A stretch of 64,000 nt of DNA, from assembly GCA_902613855.1 (NCBI GenBank), contig CACMIX010000001.1, forward strand, positions 403,902-467,901. The letters are read 5' to 3'. The stretch is from an uncultured Pelagibacteraceae bacterium (GTDB lineage: Bacteria > Pseudomonadota > Alphaproteobacteria > Pelagibacterales > Pelagibacteraceae). A program made the position numbers and the translations under genes. Below the pieces are notes generated by a model. That model was not told the DNA's origin and ran no database searches. It saw only the letters and a program-made list of their open reading frames with translations. Positions 36,107-45,633 of this stretch are shown here, piece after piece; within the stretch, counting starts at the first letter, position 1; every line of letters starts with the position of its first letter.

Positions 36107-36169
36107 AAGATTTAATGGAATTAGTCGTTATTAGTTTTATTAGACTATTTTAAGGTTGAATTAAATAAT

Positions 36170-36175
36170 TATAAT
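36170..36175 (+). promoter_or_regulatory. Possible -10 box of tRNA-Ser
   Basis: TATAAT at 36170-36175, directly followed by an overlapping alternative TATAAA at 36176-36181. A start about 5-11 bases before the tRNA would fit. No good -35 box is evident. Confidence 0.3.
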
Positions 36176-36192
36176 TATAAAACCTTGCGAAC

Positions 36193-36282
36193 GGAGAGAT
36201 GGCTGAGCGGTTGAAAGCACCGGTCTTGAAAACCGGCAAAGGGGCAACTCTTTCCTGGGTTCGAATCCCAGTCTCTCCGCCA
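36193..36282 (+). tRNA. tRNA-Ser (anticodon TGA)
   Basis: 90 bases, a class II tRNA with a long variable arm (around CAAAGGGGCAACTCTTTCC). Acceptor GGAGAGA with TCTCTCC, anticodon stem-loop CCGGTCTTGAAAACCGG containing TGA, T-arm TGGGTTCGAATCCCA, encoded CCA. Its end is 4 bases from the end of sdhE on the other strand. Confidence 0.97.
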
Positions 36283-36286
36283 TTTT

Positions 36287-36544
36287 TTAATATTTAAAAT
36301 TTTTAAAAAGTAAATTAACTTTATTATTCTCTATTTCAAAATCTGTTTCAGCACCTGTATAGAAGTTGTATAAATTTGTGTCATCTATATTTAGCAATTT
36401 TTCTAAATCAATTAAGTCTTCATTATCTAAATTATTAATATTTTTTTTGGTAAATGTGCCCAAAAGTTTGTCCATCTCTTTTGTGCCACGGTAATTAGAT
36501 CTGTAAATAATTTTTTTTTTTAATTCATCTATATCGATAGTCAT
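36287..36544 (-). CDS. sdhE: SdhE-type FAD assembly factor
   Basis: 85 residues. YRSNYRGTKEMDKLLGTF is the conserved RGxxE(M/L)D motif of SdhE, the factor that helps attach FAD to succinate dehydrogenase (and fumarate reductase), and LDNEDLIDLEKLLNIDDTNLYNFYTG matches the rest of the small five-helix fold. The neighbouring recG gene, divergent with 22 bases between starts, is the common alphaproteobacterial partner. Confidence 0.93.
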   Translation of the reverse strand: MTIDIDELKKKIIYRSNYRGTKEMDKLLGTFTKKNINNLDNEDLIDLEKLLNIDDTNLYNFYTGAETDFEIENNKVNLLFKNFKY

Positions 36545-36566
36545 TATTAGAATATATTAATTTAAT

Positions 36567-38618
36567 ATGAATATTAAAAGTAATTATAAATATTTATTAT
36601 CGGATTTAACAGCATTAAAAGGTGTTGGAACTAAAACAAGAAATTTACTAAAAAAGAAAAATATTAATAATTTGTTTGATCTTTTATGGAAGCTTCCAAA
36701 ATCATACACTGATAGAAGCTTGTCATCAAAAATAAAAGATATCAAAATTGGTGAGAATCAAACTGTTATCGTTACACCTCAAAAGTACCTATTTCCTAGG
36801 ATAAGGAACTTGCCCAATAGAGTTATTTGTTCAGACGATACTGGAAATTTAGACTGCGTTTTCTTTAATAGTTATGAAGGATATATAAAAAAAATACTTC
36901 CTCTAGGTAAAGAAATAACCATAAGTGGCAAAATAAGTTATTTTAAAAACAAATATCAATTAACAAACCCAAAATATATATCTGAGGACTCATCTCTAAT
37001 AAAACAAGTACATAATCAGTACTCTTTAACAGATGGGATATCTGAAAAAGTTTATAATAAAATTATTAATCAAATTATTAATAAATTACCTATATTAGAT
37101 GAGTGGCATTCTGATGAAATTGCAAAGAAATTTGGAAATTTAAGTTGGAATAATTCCATTGTAGAACTTCATAAACCAGAAAATATAGGTAAATATAAAG
37201 ATAACTTTTATCAAAGACTGGCTTATGATGAAATATTTTCAACTTTTTTAGTAAATTCGGAAATAAGAAAAAAAATAAAAAAAATCAAAAAAAAAAGAAA
37301 AAAAATTAATTTTAGTTTACAGAATAATTTAATAAATAAATTAAGTTTTTCTCTTACAAATGATCAATTAAATTCCCTCGAACAAATTAATAGAGATTTA
37401 AGTACATCAACAAAAATGTTTAGACTTTTACAAGGCGATGTTGGAAGTGGGAAAACGATTATAGCACTTCTATCAGCATACAATACTATAAACTCAGGCT
37501 ATCAAGTTGCTTTTATGGCTCCTACAGAAATATTGGCACGTCAACATTATAATTTAGCGAAAGAAATTTTTCCTAGTAACAAAAAAATAGAATTAATTTC
37601 AGGAAAATTTGATTACAAATATAAAAAAATAATTTTAGAGAAATTAAAAAATAATAAAATAGATATAATTTTTGGTACTCATGCAATATTTCAAAAAAAA
37701 GTTACCTATAAAAAACTTGGATTAATTATTATCGATGAGCAACATAAGTTTGGCGTTAATCAAAGAAAAAGGCTATCTGATAAAGGTGGTGATGATTGTG
37801 ACGTTTTATTAATGACTGCTACGCCAATACCACGAACTTTAACCATGACAATGTACGGTGATATGGACTTATCAATAATAAAAGAAAAACCTAAATCTAG
37901 AAAACCAATTAAAACATATAGTAAATTAGAGAGTAAAATTGATGATGTTCTTAAATTTATTAAAAAAGAGATAAATTCAGGTAACCAAATTTTTTGGGTA
38001 TGCCCTCTCATAGAAGAGTCTAAAAAATTAGATCATACCTCTGCAGTTAATAAATTTGAATTTTTAAAAAAATTATTCCCAAATCAAGTATTATTATTAC
38101 ATGGAAAAACTGAAATTAATGAAAAAGAGAAAATCTTAAATAATTTCCAAAAAAATAAATTCCAAATTTTAGTCTCAACAACAATAATTGAGGTAGGAAT
38201 TGATTTTCCAAACGCAAATGTAATAATTATTGAAAATGCAAATAAATTTGGTTTATCCCAACTTCACCAGCTAAGAGGTCGTGTTGGTCGTGGAGATAAA
38301 GAGTCATCTTGTATATTAATGTTTAAATCAAATTTGTCTGAAAATGCTAAAAAAAGAATTAATATATTAAAACAAAGTAATGATGGTTTTTTAATATCTG
38401 AGGAAGACATGAAAATTAGAGGTTTTGGTGACATACTAGGTTTCAAACAGAGTGGTATTAAGAATTTTAAATTAGCTGACCCTATTCATAATAGTGATCT
38501 TTTTTTACTTGCCGAGAAAGAAATTAAAAGAATTGAAAATTCTAATGAAGATATTAGAAAATTTAAACCATTGATAAAACTTTATGATAGGGCAGATGTT
38601 ATTAACGATATTGCTTAA
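36567..38618 (+). CDS. recG: ATP-dependent DNA helicase RecG
   Basis: Superfamily 2 helicase that remodels stalled forks. 683 residues. The N-terminal wedge/OB domain has LKGVGTKTRNLLKKK and DLLWKLPKSYTDRS. Helicase motifs follow: LLQGDVGSGKTIIALL, MAPTEILARQH, LIIIDEQHKFGVNQR (DEQH), MTATPIPRTL, and late QLRGRVGRGDKES. FLISEEDMKIRGFGDILGFKQSG is the RecG-specific TRG-type end. It overlaps the DUF502 gene by 4 bases at the 3' side. Confidence 0.97.
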   Translation: MNIKSNYKYLLSDLTALKGVGTKTRNLLKKKNINNLFDLLWKLPKSYTDRSLSSKIKDIKIGENQTVIVTPQKYLFPRIRNLPNRVICSDDTGNLDCVFFNSYEGYIKKILPLGKEITISGKISYFKNKYQLTNPKYISEDSSLIKQVHNQYSLTDGISEKVYNKIINQIINKLPILDEWHSDEIAKKFGNLSWNNSIVELHKPENIGKYKDNFYQRLAYDEIFSTFLVNSEIRKKIKKIKKKRKKINFSLQNNLINKLSFSLTNDQLNSLEQINRDLSTSTKMFRLLQGDVGSGKTIIALLSAYNTINSGYQVAFMAPTEILARQHYNLAKEIFPSNKKIELISGKFDYKYKKIILEKLKNNKIDIIFGTHAIFQKKVTYKKLGLIIIDEQHKFGVNQRKRLSDKGGDDCDVLLMTATPIPRTLTMTMYGDMDLSIIKEKPKSRKPIKTYSKLESKIDDVLKFIKKEINSGNQIFWVCPLIEESKKLDHTSAVNKFEFLKKLFPNQVLLLHGKTEINEKEKILNNFQKNKFQILVSTTIIEVGIDFPNANVIIIENANKFGLSQLHQLRGRVGRGDKESSCILMFKSNLSENAKKRINILKQSNDGFLISEEDMKIRGFGDILGFKQSGIKNFKLADPIHNSDLFLLAEKEIKRIENSNEDIRKFKPLIKLYDRADVINDIA

Positions 38619-39229
38619 GATTTTGTAGAAGTTCCTGCAGAAACTATAAATTTAGAAGCTTCTTCAAATGACATGTTTAAATATATAACATCTTCTATCG
38701 GAAACATAAGTAAAAAACCACTGGTTGGATTTGGGGTGGTAGGAACAAAAACATTAATTAGTTTTTTATCAGTTTTTTGAGCCATCTCACCTTTATTTTC
38801 TTTAGTTGCAAAACCAACAGCCCAAACTCCTTTTCTCGGATATTCGATCAATACAACACTTTTTTGACTGTCATCTTTCTTAGAAAATGTTTCAGTCATT
38901 TGAACTATTGCTGAATAAACAGTTCTTAAAAAAGGAATTCTTTTAAACAGATCGTCAATTAACTTTAGAATTCTTCTTCCAAAAAAAGAGAGTGATAAAC
39001 CACCTACAAAAGTAATAAATACGATGGAAATTACTATTTCGACACCTGGTATATTAAAAGGCAAATAACTATTTGGATTGATATTTGCTGGTATTAGGTT
39101 TGATGAAATGCCTATAAGAATTTTGCTTAGATATAAGGTAAATCCAATCGGTATTAAAACAACTACACCAGTTATAAAATAATTTCTTAATGTAAGAGAT
39201 ATTGATTTTTTTGAATTTTTTTTAGCCAT
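38615..39229 (-). CDS. DUF502-family membrane protein
   Basis: 204 residues. Two membrane helices (about 14-36 and 57-80) flank a short loop, and the soluble part has RIPFLRTVYSAIVQMTETFS, VVLIEYPRKGVWAVGFATKE, and VFVPTTPNPTSGFLLMFP. This is the DUF502 (LCV3-like) family, widespread in alphaproteobacteria and plants. Its function is not established to my knowledge. A possible 25-residue membrane peptide gene lies 3 bases upstream. Confidence 0.9.
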   Translation of the reverse strand: MAKKNSKKSISLTLRNYFITGVVVLIPIGFTLYLSKILIGISSNLIPANINPNSYLPFNIPGVEIVISIVFITFVGGLSLSFFGRRILKLIDDLFKRIPFLRTVYSAIVQMTETFSKKDDSQKSVVLIEYPRKGVWAVGFATKENKGEMAQKTDKKLINVFVPTTPNPTSGFLLMFPIEDVIYLNMSFEEASKFIVSAGTSTKS

Positions 39230-39232
39230 ATT

Positions 39233-39310
39233 TTAATTATAACTTGCGTAAATAACAAAAATAATTGCAATGATAAATAAAACAATTAAAATTTTATTAT
39301 TAAGATTCAT
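39233..39310 (-). CDS. Possible single-helix micropeptide (25 aa)
   Basis: A short frame starting MNLNNKILIVLFIIAIIF and ending YASYN would be one membrane helix. It lies in the 112-base gap between the DUF502 and M48 protease genes and ends 3 bases before the DUF502 start, so it could be co-translated. It has no clear Shine-Dalgarno, and in AT-rich DNA chance frames tend to look hydrophobic. Real only if conserved in related genomes. Confidence 0.3.
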   Translation of the reverse strand: MNLNNKILIVLFIIAIIFVIYASYN

Positions 39311-39341
39311 AATATTTTAATATTATCAATTTTATACACTT

Positions 39342-40169
39342 ATGAATAGAAGAAAATTTTTATCCTATGTTGGTTGTAGTTGTTGTGGATATTTCTTGCC
39401 CTCTTGTACTACGGCACCAATTACTGAGCGAAAACAATTAAAAATAGTTTCAGAGGCTAAGCTAAATGCACAGGCAGCTCAAATTTATGAAAAAATTAAA
39501 GAAAAAGAAAAAATGAGTGAGGATAAAAAAACTCTTAATGAAATTAAAGAAATTGGTAGAAAAATGGAAAATTCTATATCTAAATATTTTGATAAAGAAG
39601 GTTTAAATGACCCTACTGCCAATTTTGATTGGGAGTATATCCTAATAGATAAAAAAAAAGTTAGAAATGCATGGTGTATGCCAGGAGGAAAAATTGCTGT
39701 ATACACGGGTATACTTGAGGCAACAAAAAATACAGATGGTTTAGCTGCTGTCATGGGTCATGAAATAGCTCATGCTGTTGCAAAACACTCAGTAGAAAGA
39801 GCTAGTAGAGGAACTCTATTAAATGTAGGAACACGAATAATTGATATTGCCTCCGGTGGTGTGCTTTCAGATATAAACAGAACAACAGGCATGAACACTG
39901 TTGGTTTACTAGCTCAATTGGGAATTTTAAATCCTTTTAATAGAAAACAAGAAAGTGAAGCAGACTATTTGGGAATGATATTTTCATCTTTATCTGGATA
40001 TGATATAAGAGAAACAGTTAAAATTTGGGAAAGAATGAAAAAACTAAATAAAGGGAAGGAACCCCCTGAATTTATGAGTACTCACCCATCATCTGATAAT
40101 AGAATTAAAGATTTAAATGATAAAATGAACAAGGTGATATTGGATTATCCTCCTATGAAGACGATTTAG
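39342..40169 (+). CDS. M48-family zinc metalloprotease, lipoprotein
   Basis: 275 residues. The N-terminus MNRRKFLSYVGCSCCGYFLPSC has an Arg-Arg pair as in Tat signals and a lipobox-like LPSC, suggesting folded export and lipidation. MGHEIAHAVAKHSVERAS is the HExxH zinc site, and ESEADYLGMIF carries the third ligand Glu. It lacks the TPR domain of BepA, closer to LoiP/YggG-type proteases that act on outer-membrane quality control. It ends 8 bases before tRNA-Lys on the other strand. Confidence 0.9.
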   Translation: MNRRKFLSYVGCSCCGYFLPSCTTAPITERKQLKIVSEAKLNAQAAQIYEKIKEKEKMSEDKKTLNEIKEIGRKMENSISKYFDKEGLNDPTANFDWEYILIDKKKVRNAWCMPGGKIAVYTGILEATKNTDGLAAVMGHEIAHAVAKHSVERASRGTLLNVGTRIIDIASGGVLSDINRTTGMNTVGLLAQLGILNPFNRKQESEADYLGMIFSSLSGYDIRETVKIWERMKKLNKGKEPPEFMSTHPSSDNRIKDLNDKMNKVILDYPPMKTI

Positions 40170-40177
40170 TTGAAATA

Positions 40178-40253
<76 letters not shown>

Positions 40254-40277
40254 ACAATTTATTCAAACTGAATAATT

Positions 40278-40307
40278 GTTATATATAGATTTATTTTATT
40301 TTTTCAA
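40278..40307 (-). promoter_or_regulatory. Putative promoter of tRNA-Lys
   Basis: Minus-strand TTGAAA (40302-40307) and TATAAC (40278-40283) are 18 bases apart; a second -35-like TTGACA lies just upstream (40309-40314). Transcription would start about 18 bases before the tRNA. Pattern inference. Confidence 0.35.
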
Positions 40308-40336
40308 ATGTCAATTTAAGCCATTATTAAAAGGTA

Positions 40337-41449
40337 CTACAACTTATCAATGTATTTATCATGAAATTTATCAAATGTGCCAGACTCTATATGATCTCTG
40401 ATACAGGACATTAATTCTTGATAAAAATTGATATTGTGAAGAGTTAAAAGCATTGAAGCTAGAATTTCATTCGTATTAAAAAGATGGTTTAGATAATTTT
40501 TAGAATATTTATTCAAGCTTAAATTATCACAATAGGAATCAAGTGGCGTGTTATCGTTTTGATATTTATTATTTTTAATATTTATTCTTCCTTCCCAGGT
40601 GAAGGCGAGCCCAGTTCTTCCAGATCTTGTAGGTAAAACGCAATCAAACATGTCAATACCACGTTTTACAGCCCCAAGAAGATCAGATGGTGTACCAACA
40701 CCCATTAGATAATGAGGCTTATCCTCAGGTAGATACTCTTTAATATCTTCTAAAACTGAAAACATTTCCTCTTGTGTTTCCCCGACAGCTAGTCCCCCTA
40801 AGGCATAACCATCAAAACCTATATTAATTAGTTCATTTAGTGACTTAATTCTTAAATCTTTAAATAGTCCTCCTTGAACAATACCAAATAATGCTTTATG
40901 TGGATTTGTGCCAAATGACTTTTTTGATCTTTTAGCCCAATATAATGAAAGATCCATAGATTTTTTAATTAAATCATAATCATTAGTTTTTTTTGGACAC
41001 TCATCCATGATCATAACAATATCAGAATTTAAACCTAATTGAATTCTTATACTTTCTTCTGGGCTTAAATAAAATTTTTTACCATCAATGTGTGAATTGA
41101 AGATAGCACCTTTTTCACGATCTATTTTATTGAGTTTTGAAAGAGACATTACTTGAAAGCCACCAGAATCTGTTAAAATTGGTAAATCACAATTCATAAA
41201 TTCATGTAACCCTCCAGCAGATTTAATTCGATCAACACCAGGTCTTATCATTAGATGATAAGTGTTGGACAAAATTATTTGTGAGCCTGTTTTTTTAATA
41301 TCATCAATTGTACAGGCTTTTACTGTAGCCTGTGTACCAACTGGCATAAAGGCTGGAGTATTTATATTACCACGATGGGTCTCAATTACACCTGATCTGG
41401 CAAATTTATCTTTCTTTAAAACTCTAAAGGCAAAATTTTTTAATGCCAT
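40337..41449 (-). CDS. tgt: Queuine tRNA-ribosyltransferase
   Basis: Exchanges guanine 34 for preQ1 in GUN-anticodon tRNAs. 370 residues. RSGVIETHRGNINTPAFMPVGTQ opens the TIM barrel, ILTDSGGFQVMSLSKL has the catalytic Asp, GGLAVGETQEEMF and HYLMGVGTPSDLL follow, and DMFDCVLPTRSGRTGLAFT contains the second Asp. The usual C-terminal zinc cluster CxCxxC appears as DSYCDNLSLNKYSKNYLNHL, where one Cys is seen and the rest look replaced by Asp, Asn or Lys. Confidence 0.95.
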   Translation of the reverse strand: MALKNFAFRVLKKDKFARSGVIETHRGNINTPAFMPVGTQATVKACTIDDIKKTGSQIILSNTYHLMIRPGVDRIKSAGGLHEFMNCDLPILTDSGGFQVMSLSKLNKIDREKGAIFNSHIDGKKFYLSPEESIRIQLGLNSDIVMIMDECPKKTNDYDLIKKSMDLSLYWAKRSKKSFGTNPHKALFGIVQGGLFKDLRIKSLNELINIGFDGYALGGLAVGETQEEMFSVLEDIKEYLPEDKPHYLMGVGTPSDLLGAVKRGIDMFDCVLPTRSGRTGLAFTWEGRINIKNNKYQNDNTPLDSYCDNLSLNKYSKNYLNHLFNTNEILASMLLTLHNINFYQELMSCIRDHIESGTFDKFHDKYIDKL

Positions 41450-41457
41450 TCAAAAGA

Positions 41458-42018
41458 TTAAAGTGATTTAAAGCTTATGATTTTATCTGGATCTTTTACA
41501 GATCCATTATTACTTTCATCACCTCTTTTAATTTTGTCTACTAAATCCATTCCTTCTATTACTTTGCCAAAAACAGTATATTGTCTGTCTAAAAAAGGTG
41601 CTGGTTTAAAACATATAAAAAATTGACTATTTGCACTATTTGGATCTGAAGATCTCGCCATAGATAAAGTTCCTCTATCATGAGGCAAGCTACTGAATTC
41701 TTGATTCAAGTCTGGCAAGTCAGATCCTCCCATTCCTGCTCTTCTTAAATCAAAATCTTTTGATTCTGAATTACCAAATTTTACATCGCCAGTTTGAGCC
41801 ATAAATCCATCAATCACTCTATGGAAAACGACGTTATCGTATTTTCCATCATTTGCTAATTCTTTGATTCTTTTCACGTGATTTGGCGCGACATCTTCAA
41901 ATAACTCTATTTTTACATCTCCATCTTTTAATTTTAAAATCATTATATTCTCCTCTGCTATTGATTGATTGTTAATAAAAAAAAATAAAATAAATAAATT
42001 AATTAAAATTCTATTCAT
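41458..42018 (-). CDS. Cyclophilin-type peptidyl-prolyl isomerase with signal peptide and internal start
   Basis: 186 residues. A signal peptide (LINLFILFFFINNQSIA-E) precedes a cyclophilin domain with VVFHRVIDGFMAQTGD (catalytic Arg), NSQFFICFKPAPFLDRQYTVFGKVIEGMD. The long form is probably periplasmic. At residue 26 an ATG (41941-41943) is preceded by AGGAG with 6 bases between, the same AGGAGAATATAATG string as at metY. Starting there would give a cytosolic cyclophilin of 161 residues. The first ATG has no clear ribosome-binding site. It overlaps coaD by 8 bases. Confidence 0.93.
   Translation of the reverse strand: MNRILINLFILFFFINNQSIAEENIMILKLKDGDVKIELFEDVAPNHVKRIKELANDGKYDNVVFHRVIDGFMAQTGDVKFGNSESKDFDLRRAGMGGSDLPDLNQEFSSLPHDRGTLSMARSSDPNSANSQFFICFKPAPFLDRQYTVFGKVIEGMDLVDKIKRGDESNNGSVKDPDKIISFKSL
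41950..41954 (-). promoter_or_regulatory. Internal Shine-Dalgarno within the cyclophilin gene
   Basis: AGGAG lies 6 bases before an in-frame ATG at 41943. It is made by the codons GAG GAG, although GAA is the common Glu codon in this window, which suggests it is selected rather than incidental. Confidence 0.55.
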
Positions 42019-42505
42019 ATTTTTCTTTTAAAGATTTGATAGTGCTTTTAGTAGTAAATTTTTTAATATCGCCATTTAATTTTACAATCTCTTTGACAAA
42101 TCTAGAAGATATAATTTGATTTTCAACGTCTGACATTAAAAAAATAGTTTCTATGTTTTGATTTAATTTTCTGTTCATTCCGGCTAATTGAAATTCGTAC
42201 TCAAAGTCAGATACAGCTCTTAATCCCCTAAGAATAATATTTGATTTATATTTTTTGCATAAATCGGTAGTTAATGAGCTAAAAGATACTACTGTAATTT
42301 TTTTTTTGTTAAGTTTTAAATCGTTGAATAAAGCTTCATTGACTATTTCTATTCTCTCCTCTGAGCTAAATAGATAATTTTTACTACTGACATCTGATAC
42401 ACCCACAACAATCTTATCAAACAGTTTCAAAGCTTTTTTTATTACATCTATGTGCCCATAGGTAATTGGATCAAATGTGCCAGGATATATAGCTATTTTA
42501 CTCAT
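42011..42505 (-). CDS. coaD: Phosphopantetheine adenylyltransferase
   Basis: Penultimate enzyme of coenzyme A synthesis. 164 residues. IAIYPGTFDPITYGHIDVIKKAL has the nucleotidyltransferase T/HxGH motif, IILRGLRAVSDFEYEFQLAGMNRKL is the substrate loop, and IISSRFVKEIVKLNGDI is the conserved C-terminal ISSR. It sits between gyrA (4 bases upstream) and the cyclophilin gene, a usual alphaproteobacterial order. Confidence 0.97.
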   Translation of the reverse strand: MSKIAIYPGTFDPITYGHIDVIKKALKLFDKIVVGVSDVSSKNYLFSSEERIEIVNEALFNDLKLNKKKITVVSFSSLTTDLCKKYKSNIILRGLRAVSDFEYEFQLAGMNRKLNQNIETIFLMSDVENQIISSRFVKEIVKLNGDIKKFTTKSTIKSLKEKYE

Positions 42506-42509
42506 TAAA

Positions 42510-45089
42510 TTAAATCAAGTTATCTTCTATTTTAATTGCAGATACAACTTTTTCTTCACCAGATAATTTAATTATTCTAACGCCTTGAGTATTTCTTCCC
42601 GCCGTTCTTATTTCTTTAACAGCAACTCTTATAACTCTACCTTTATTAGTTGATATTAAAATTTCATCACCCTCAAATACAGGAAAAGATGATGTAATAT
42701 TTCCATTTCTTGGTGAATTGACAATACCAATAATGCCTTTACCTCCACGGTTTGTAACTCTGTAATCAAAATGAGAGGTTTTTTTACCAAATCCGTTTTC
42801 ACTTATTGATAAAACAAACTTTTCTTTTGCATTTAACTCTGATTTTTCATCTTTAGATTTTTTTCCATTTTTTTTTATTTTATCACTATCAATAACTGAT
42901 AAAGAAACTATTTGATCATTTGGTGCTAATTCTACCCCCTTTATACCTTTTGATGATCTTCCTTTAAAAACTCTCAATTTTTTTGCCTCAAATCTTATGC
43001 ATTTACCAAATTTTGTACTTAGAATTACATCTTGATCGTCTTTACAAATTTTAACCCCAACTATCTTATCGTTATTATCTAATTTCATTGCAATTTTTCC
43101 AGATGCATTAATTGATGAAAAATCATCTAAACTATTTTTTCTAACTTTTCCCAAGGCTGTAGCAAATATTATTTGATAGTTTTTAGAGTCAGTTTCGTCC
43201 TCTGGCATTGGCATAATAGAACTAATTGCCTGATGACTCTTTAAAGGTAAAATATTAAACAAAGATTTTCCTTTTGATGAAGATGATCCTTCAGGTATTT
43301 TCCAAGCTTTTACTTTATAAACTAATCCTTCTGTTGAAAAAAACAAAACTGAGGTATGTGTATTTACAGATAATGTTTGTATAACAGAATCTTGATCTCT
43401 TGTTGTAATTCCAGATTTACCTTTACCACCTCTTTTTTGCTTTTTTACACTGTCTAAAGAACCTCTTTTAATATAACCTTGAAGCGTAACTGTAATAATT
43501 ACTGATTGTTTTTGGATTGTTTCCTCAATATCGTAATTTAAAATAGCATCAATAATTTTAGTTCTTCTTGGTACAGCAAATTTTTCTTTGATATTTTTAA
43601 GTTCTTCACTGATAACTTTTAACAACTCTTTTTTTGAATGTATAATTTTCTTAAATTTAGCAATCAATTCAGCTAGTTTTTTAATTTCAACTTCAATCTC
43701 ATTTATTCCTAGAGCAGTTAATTTTTGTAATCTTAACTCTAAAATAGCTAGAACTTGTGGCTCGGATAATGAATATAGGTTTTTACCTTTTTTACCTTCA
43801 ACCAATGATATTAATTTTTGTGATTTATTAATTTTCCATTTAGTTTTTAATATAGAACTTTTAGCATGATCTGGCGTTTTTGAAGATCTGATTATTTTTA
43901 TAATTTTATCTAAATTTTCAACAGAAACCGATAAACCAATTAAGATATGAGCTCGCTCTTCTGCTTTTTGTAAATCAAATTTAGTTTTTTTAATTACAAC
44001 ATCTTCCCTAAAAGATAAAAAATTTGACAAGAAATCTTTAAGAGTGCAAGTTTTAGGTTTACCTTCAACAATAGCTAAAGTATTAAATCCGAAAGAGCTC
44101 TCTATTTGAGTGTTTTTATAAAGTTGTCTTTTAATTGTTTCTGGCTCAACACCATTTCTTAAATCAATAGCAACTCTAATTCCTTCTCTGTTGGATTCGT
44201 CCCTTATATCTTTTATTCCTTCAATTTTTTTTTCTCTAACGAGCTGAGCAATTCTTTCATTTAAAACTGATTTATTTACTTGATAGGGAATTGAAGTGAT
44301 AACTAGTCTCTCTCTTCCATTTTTTTGTTGTTCTATCGATACTTCACCTCTAATTTTAAAAGATCCTCTTCCATTATTATAACCTTGTTTAATAATATCT
44401 TTTCCAATGATGACACCACCCGTGGGAAAATCTGGACCAGGTATAAGTTTCATCAATTCTTTAATTTTAATATCTTTGTCCTCTATAAGAGCTAAAGTTC
44501 CATCAATTATTTCACCTAAATTGTGTGGTGGAATACTGGTCGCCATTCCTACTGCAATACCACCAGCGCCATTTACCAATAAATTTGGAAATTGTGCGGG
44601 TAAAACACTTGGTTCTTTTTCCGTTTCATCGTAATTGCTCTTAAAAGAAATAGTATTTTTCTCAATGTCATCAATTAAAAATTGCGAAACTTTTGATAAA
44701 CGTGTTTCGGTATATCTCATAGCTGCAGCTGGATCGCCATCAATCGAACCAAAGTTTCCTTGGCCCTGAACCAAAGGTAAGCTCATTGAAAAATCCTGTA
44801 CCATTCTAACTAAAGCATCATAAACAGATTGATCTCCATGAGGATGATATTTACCAATAACATCACCAACTATTCTTGCAGATTTTCTAAATTGTTTTGA
44901 CCAATCATAACCACCTTTATACATCGCATATAAAATTCTACGATGAACAGGTTTAAGTCCGTCTCTAATATCTGGTAGAGCGCGACTTACAATGACACTC
45001 ATTGCATAAGAAAGATATGATGAGCTCATCTCATCATGCATTGAGATTAGTTTAATATTATTATCTTTTGTCTCTTCAGATTTTTGCAT
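42510..45089 (-). CDS. gyrA: DNA gyrase subunit A
   Basis: 859 residues. The N-terminal breakage-reunion domain has [24 protein letters not shown] and [13 protein letters not shown] with the catalytic Tyr. The C-terminal wheel carries the GyrA box QKRGGKG near 555, which separates it from ParC. In the quinolone-resistance region the sequence reads GDQSVYD, so the residue aligned with E. coli Ser83 is Gln and Asp87 is kept. A Lys-rich insert (about 735-750) sits between blades. ssb lies 5 bases upstream. Confidence 0.97.
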   Translation of the reverse strand: MQKSEETKDNNIKLISMHDEMSSSYLSYAMSVIVSRALPDIRDGLKPVHRRILYAMYKGGYDWSKQFRKSARIVGDVIGKYHPHGDQSVYDALVRMVQDFSMSLPLVQGQGNFGSIDGDPAAAMRYTETRLSKVSQFLIDDIEKNTISFKSNYDETEKEPSVLPAQFPNLLVNGAGGIAVGMATSIPPHNLGEIIDGTLALIEDKDIKIKELMKLIPGPDFPTGGVIIGKDIIKQGYNNGRGSFKIRGEVSIEQQKNGRERLVITSIPYQVNKSVLNERIAQLVREKKIEGIKDIRDESNREGIRVAIDLRNGVEPETIKRQLYKNTQIESSFGFNTLAIVEGKPKTCTLKDFLSNFLSFREDVVIKKTKFDLQKAEERAHILIGLSVSVENLDKIIKIIRSSKTPDHAKSSILKTKWKINKSQKLISLVEGKKGKNLYSLSEPQVLAILELRLQKLTALGINEIEVEIKKLAELIAKFKKIIHSKKELLKVISEELKNIKEKFAVPRRTKIIDAILNYDIEETIQKQSVIITVTLQGYIKRGSLDSVKKQKRGGKGKSGITTRDQDSVIQTLSVNTHTSVLFFSTEGLVYKVKAWKIPEGSSSSKGKSLFNILPLKSHQAISSIMPMPEDETDSKNYQIIFATALGKVRKNSLDDFSSINASGKIAMKLDNNDKIVGVKICKDDQDVILSTKFGKCIRFEAKKLRVFKGRSSKGIKGVELAPNDQIVSLSVIDSDKIKKNGKKSKDEKSELNAKEKFVLSISENGFGKKTSHFDYRVTNRGGKGIIGIVNSPRNGNITSSFPVFEGDEILISTNKGRVIRVAVKEIRTAGRNTQGVRIIKLSGEEKVVSAIKIEDNLI

Positions 45090-45094
45090 AGAAA

Positions 45095-45544
45095 CTAAAA
45101 GGGAATTTCATCATCCATGTCGTTAGATATTTGGGAAGAGTCCTCAATATTATTTTGTGGATTAGGATCATTTTGAATGCCACCCCCATTACCACCACCT
45201 AACATTGTTAACGAAGAATTATATCCTTGAATTACAACTTCAGTAGAATATTTATCTTGACCAGATTGTTCATCTTTCCATTTTCTTGTTGTTATTTGAC
45301 CCTCAACATAAATTTGAGCACCTTTCTTAAGATACTGTTGAACAACATTTACTAGACCCTCATTAAATACAACTATACGGTGCCATTCAGTTTTTTCTTT
45401 TTTTTCTCCAGTATTTTTGTCTTTCCAAGATTGACTTGTTGCAAGGCTTAATCTCGCTACACTCTTGCCATTTACCATTTGTTTGATTTCTGGATCTGCG
45501 CCCAAACGACCAATTAATAACACTTTATTTAAACTTCCAGCCAT
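45095..45544 (-). CDS. ssb: Single-stranded DNA-binding protein
   Basis: 149 residues. The OB fold begins [17 protein letters not shown] and contains [32 protein letters not shown] glycine-rich linker and the acidic tip DMDDEIPF follow; the last residues recruit repair and replication proteins. Divergent from uvrA with 89 bases between starts, the standard ssb-uvrA pairing. No alphaproteobacterial LexA box (GTTC-N7-GTTC) is seen in that spacer. Confidence 0.97.
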   Translation of the reverse strand: MAGSLNKVLLIGRLGADPEIKQMVNGKSVARLSLATSQSWKDKNTGEKKEKTEWHRIVVFNEGLVNVVQQYLKKGAQIYVEGQITTRKWKDEQSGQDKYSTEVVIQGYNSSLTMLGGGNGGGIQNDPNPQNNIEDSSQISNDMDDEIPF

Positions 45545-45633
45545 AATATTTTTATATTTGTTTATTTAATTAATTAGATTTATACCACAATTCCTCTGAA
45601 TATTAATTTTATTAATTCAAAGCAACAAAAATT

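Noticed and set aside
43588..44634. Plus-strand frames antisense to gyrA
   Set aside because: Shadows of the gyrA reading frame; no start signals or recognisable domains.
45545..45633. LexA/SOS box between ssb and uvrA
   Set aside because: No GTTC-N7-GTTC or CTG-N10-CAG pattern is present in the spacer.
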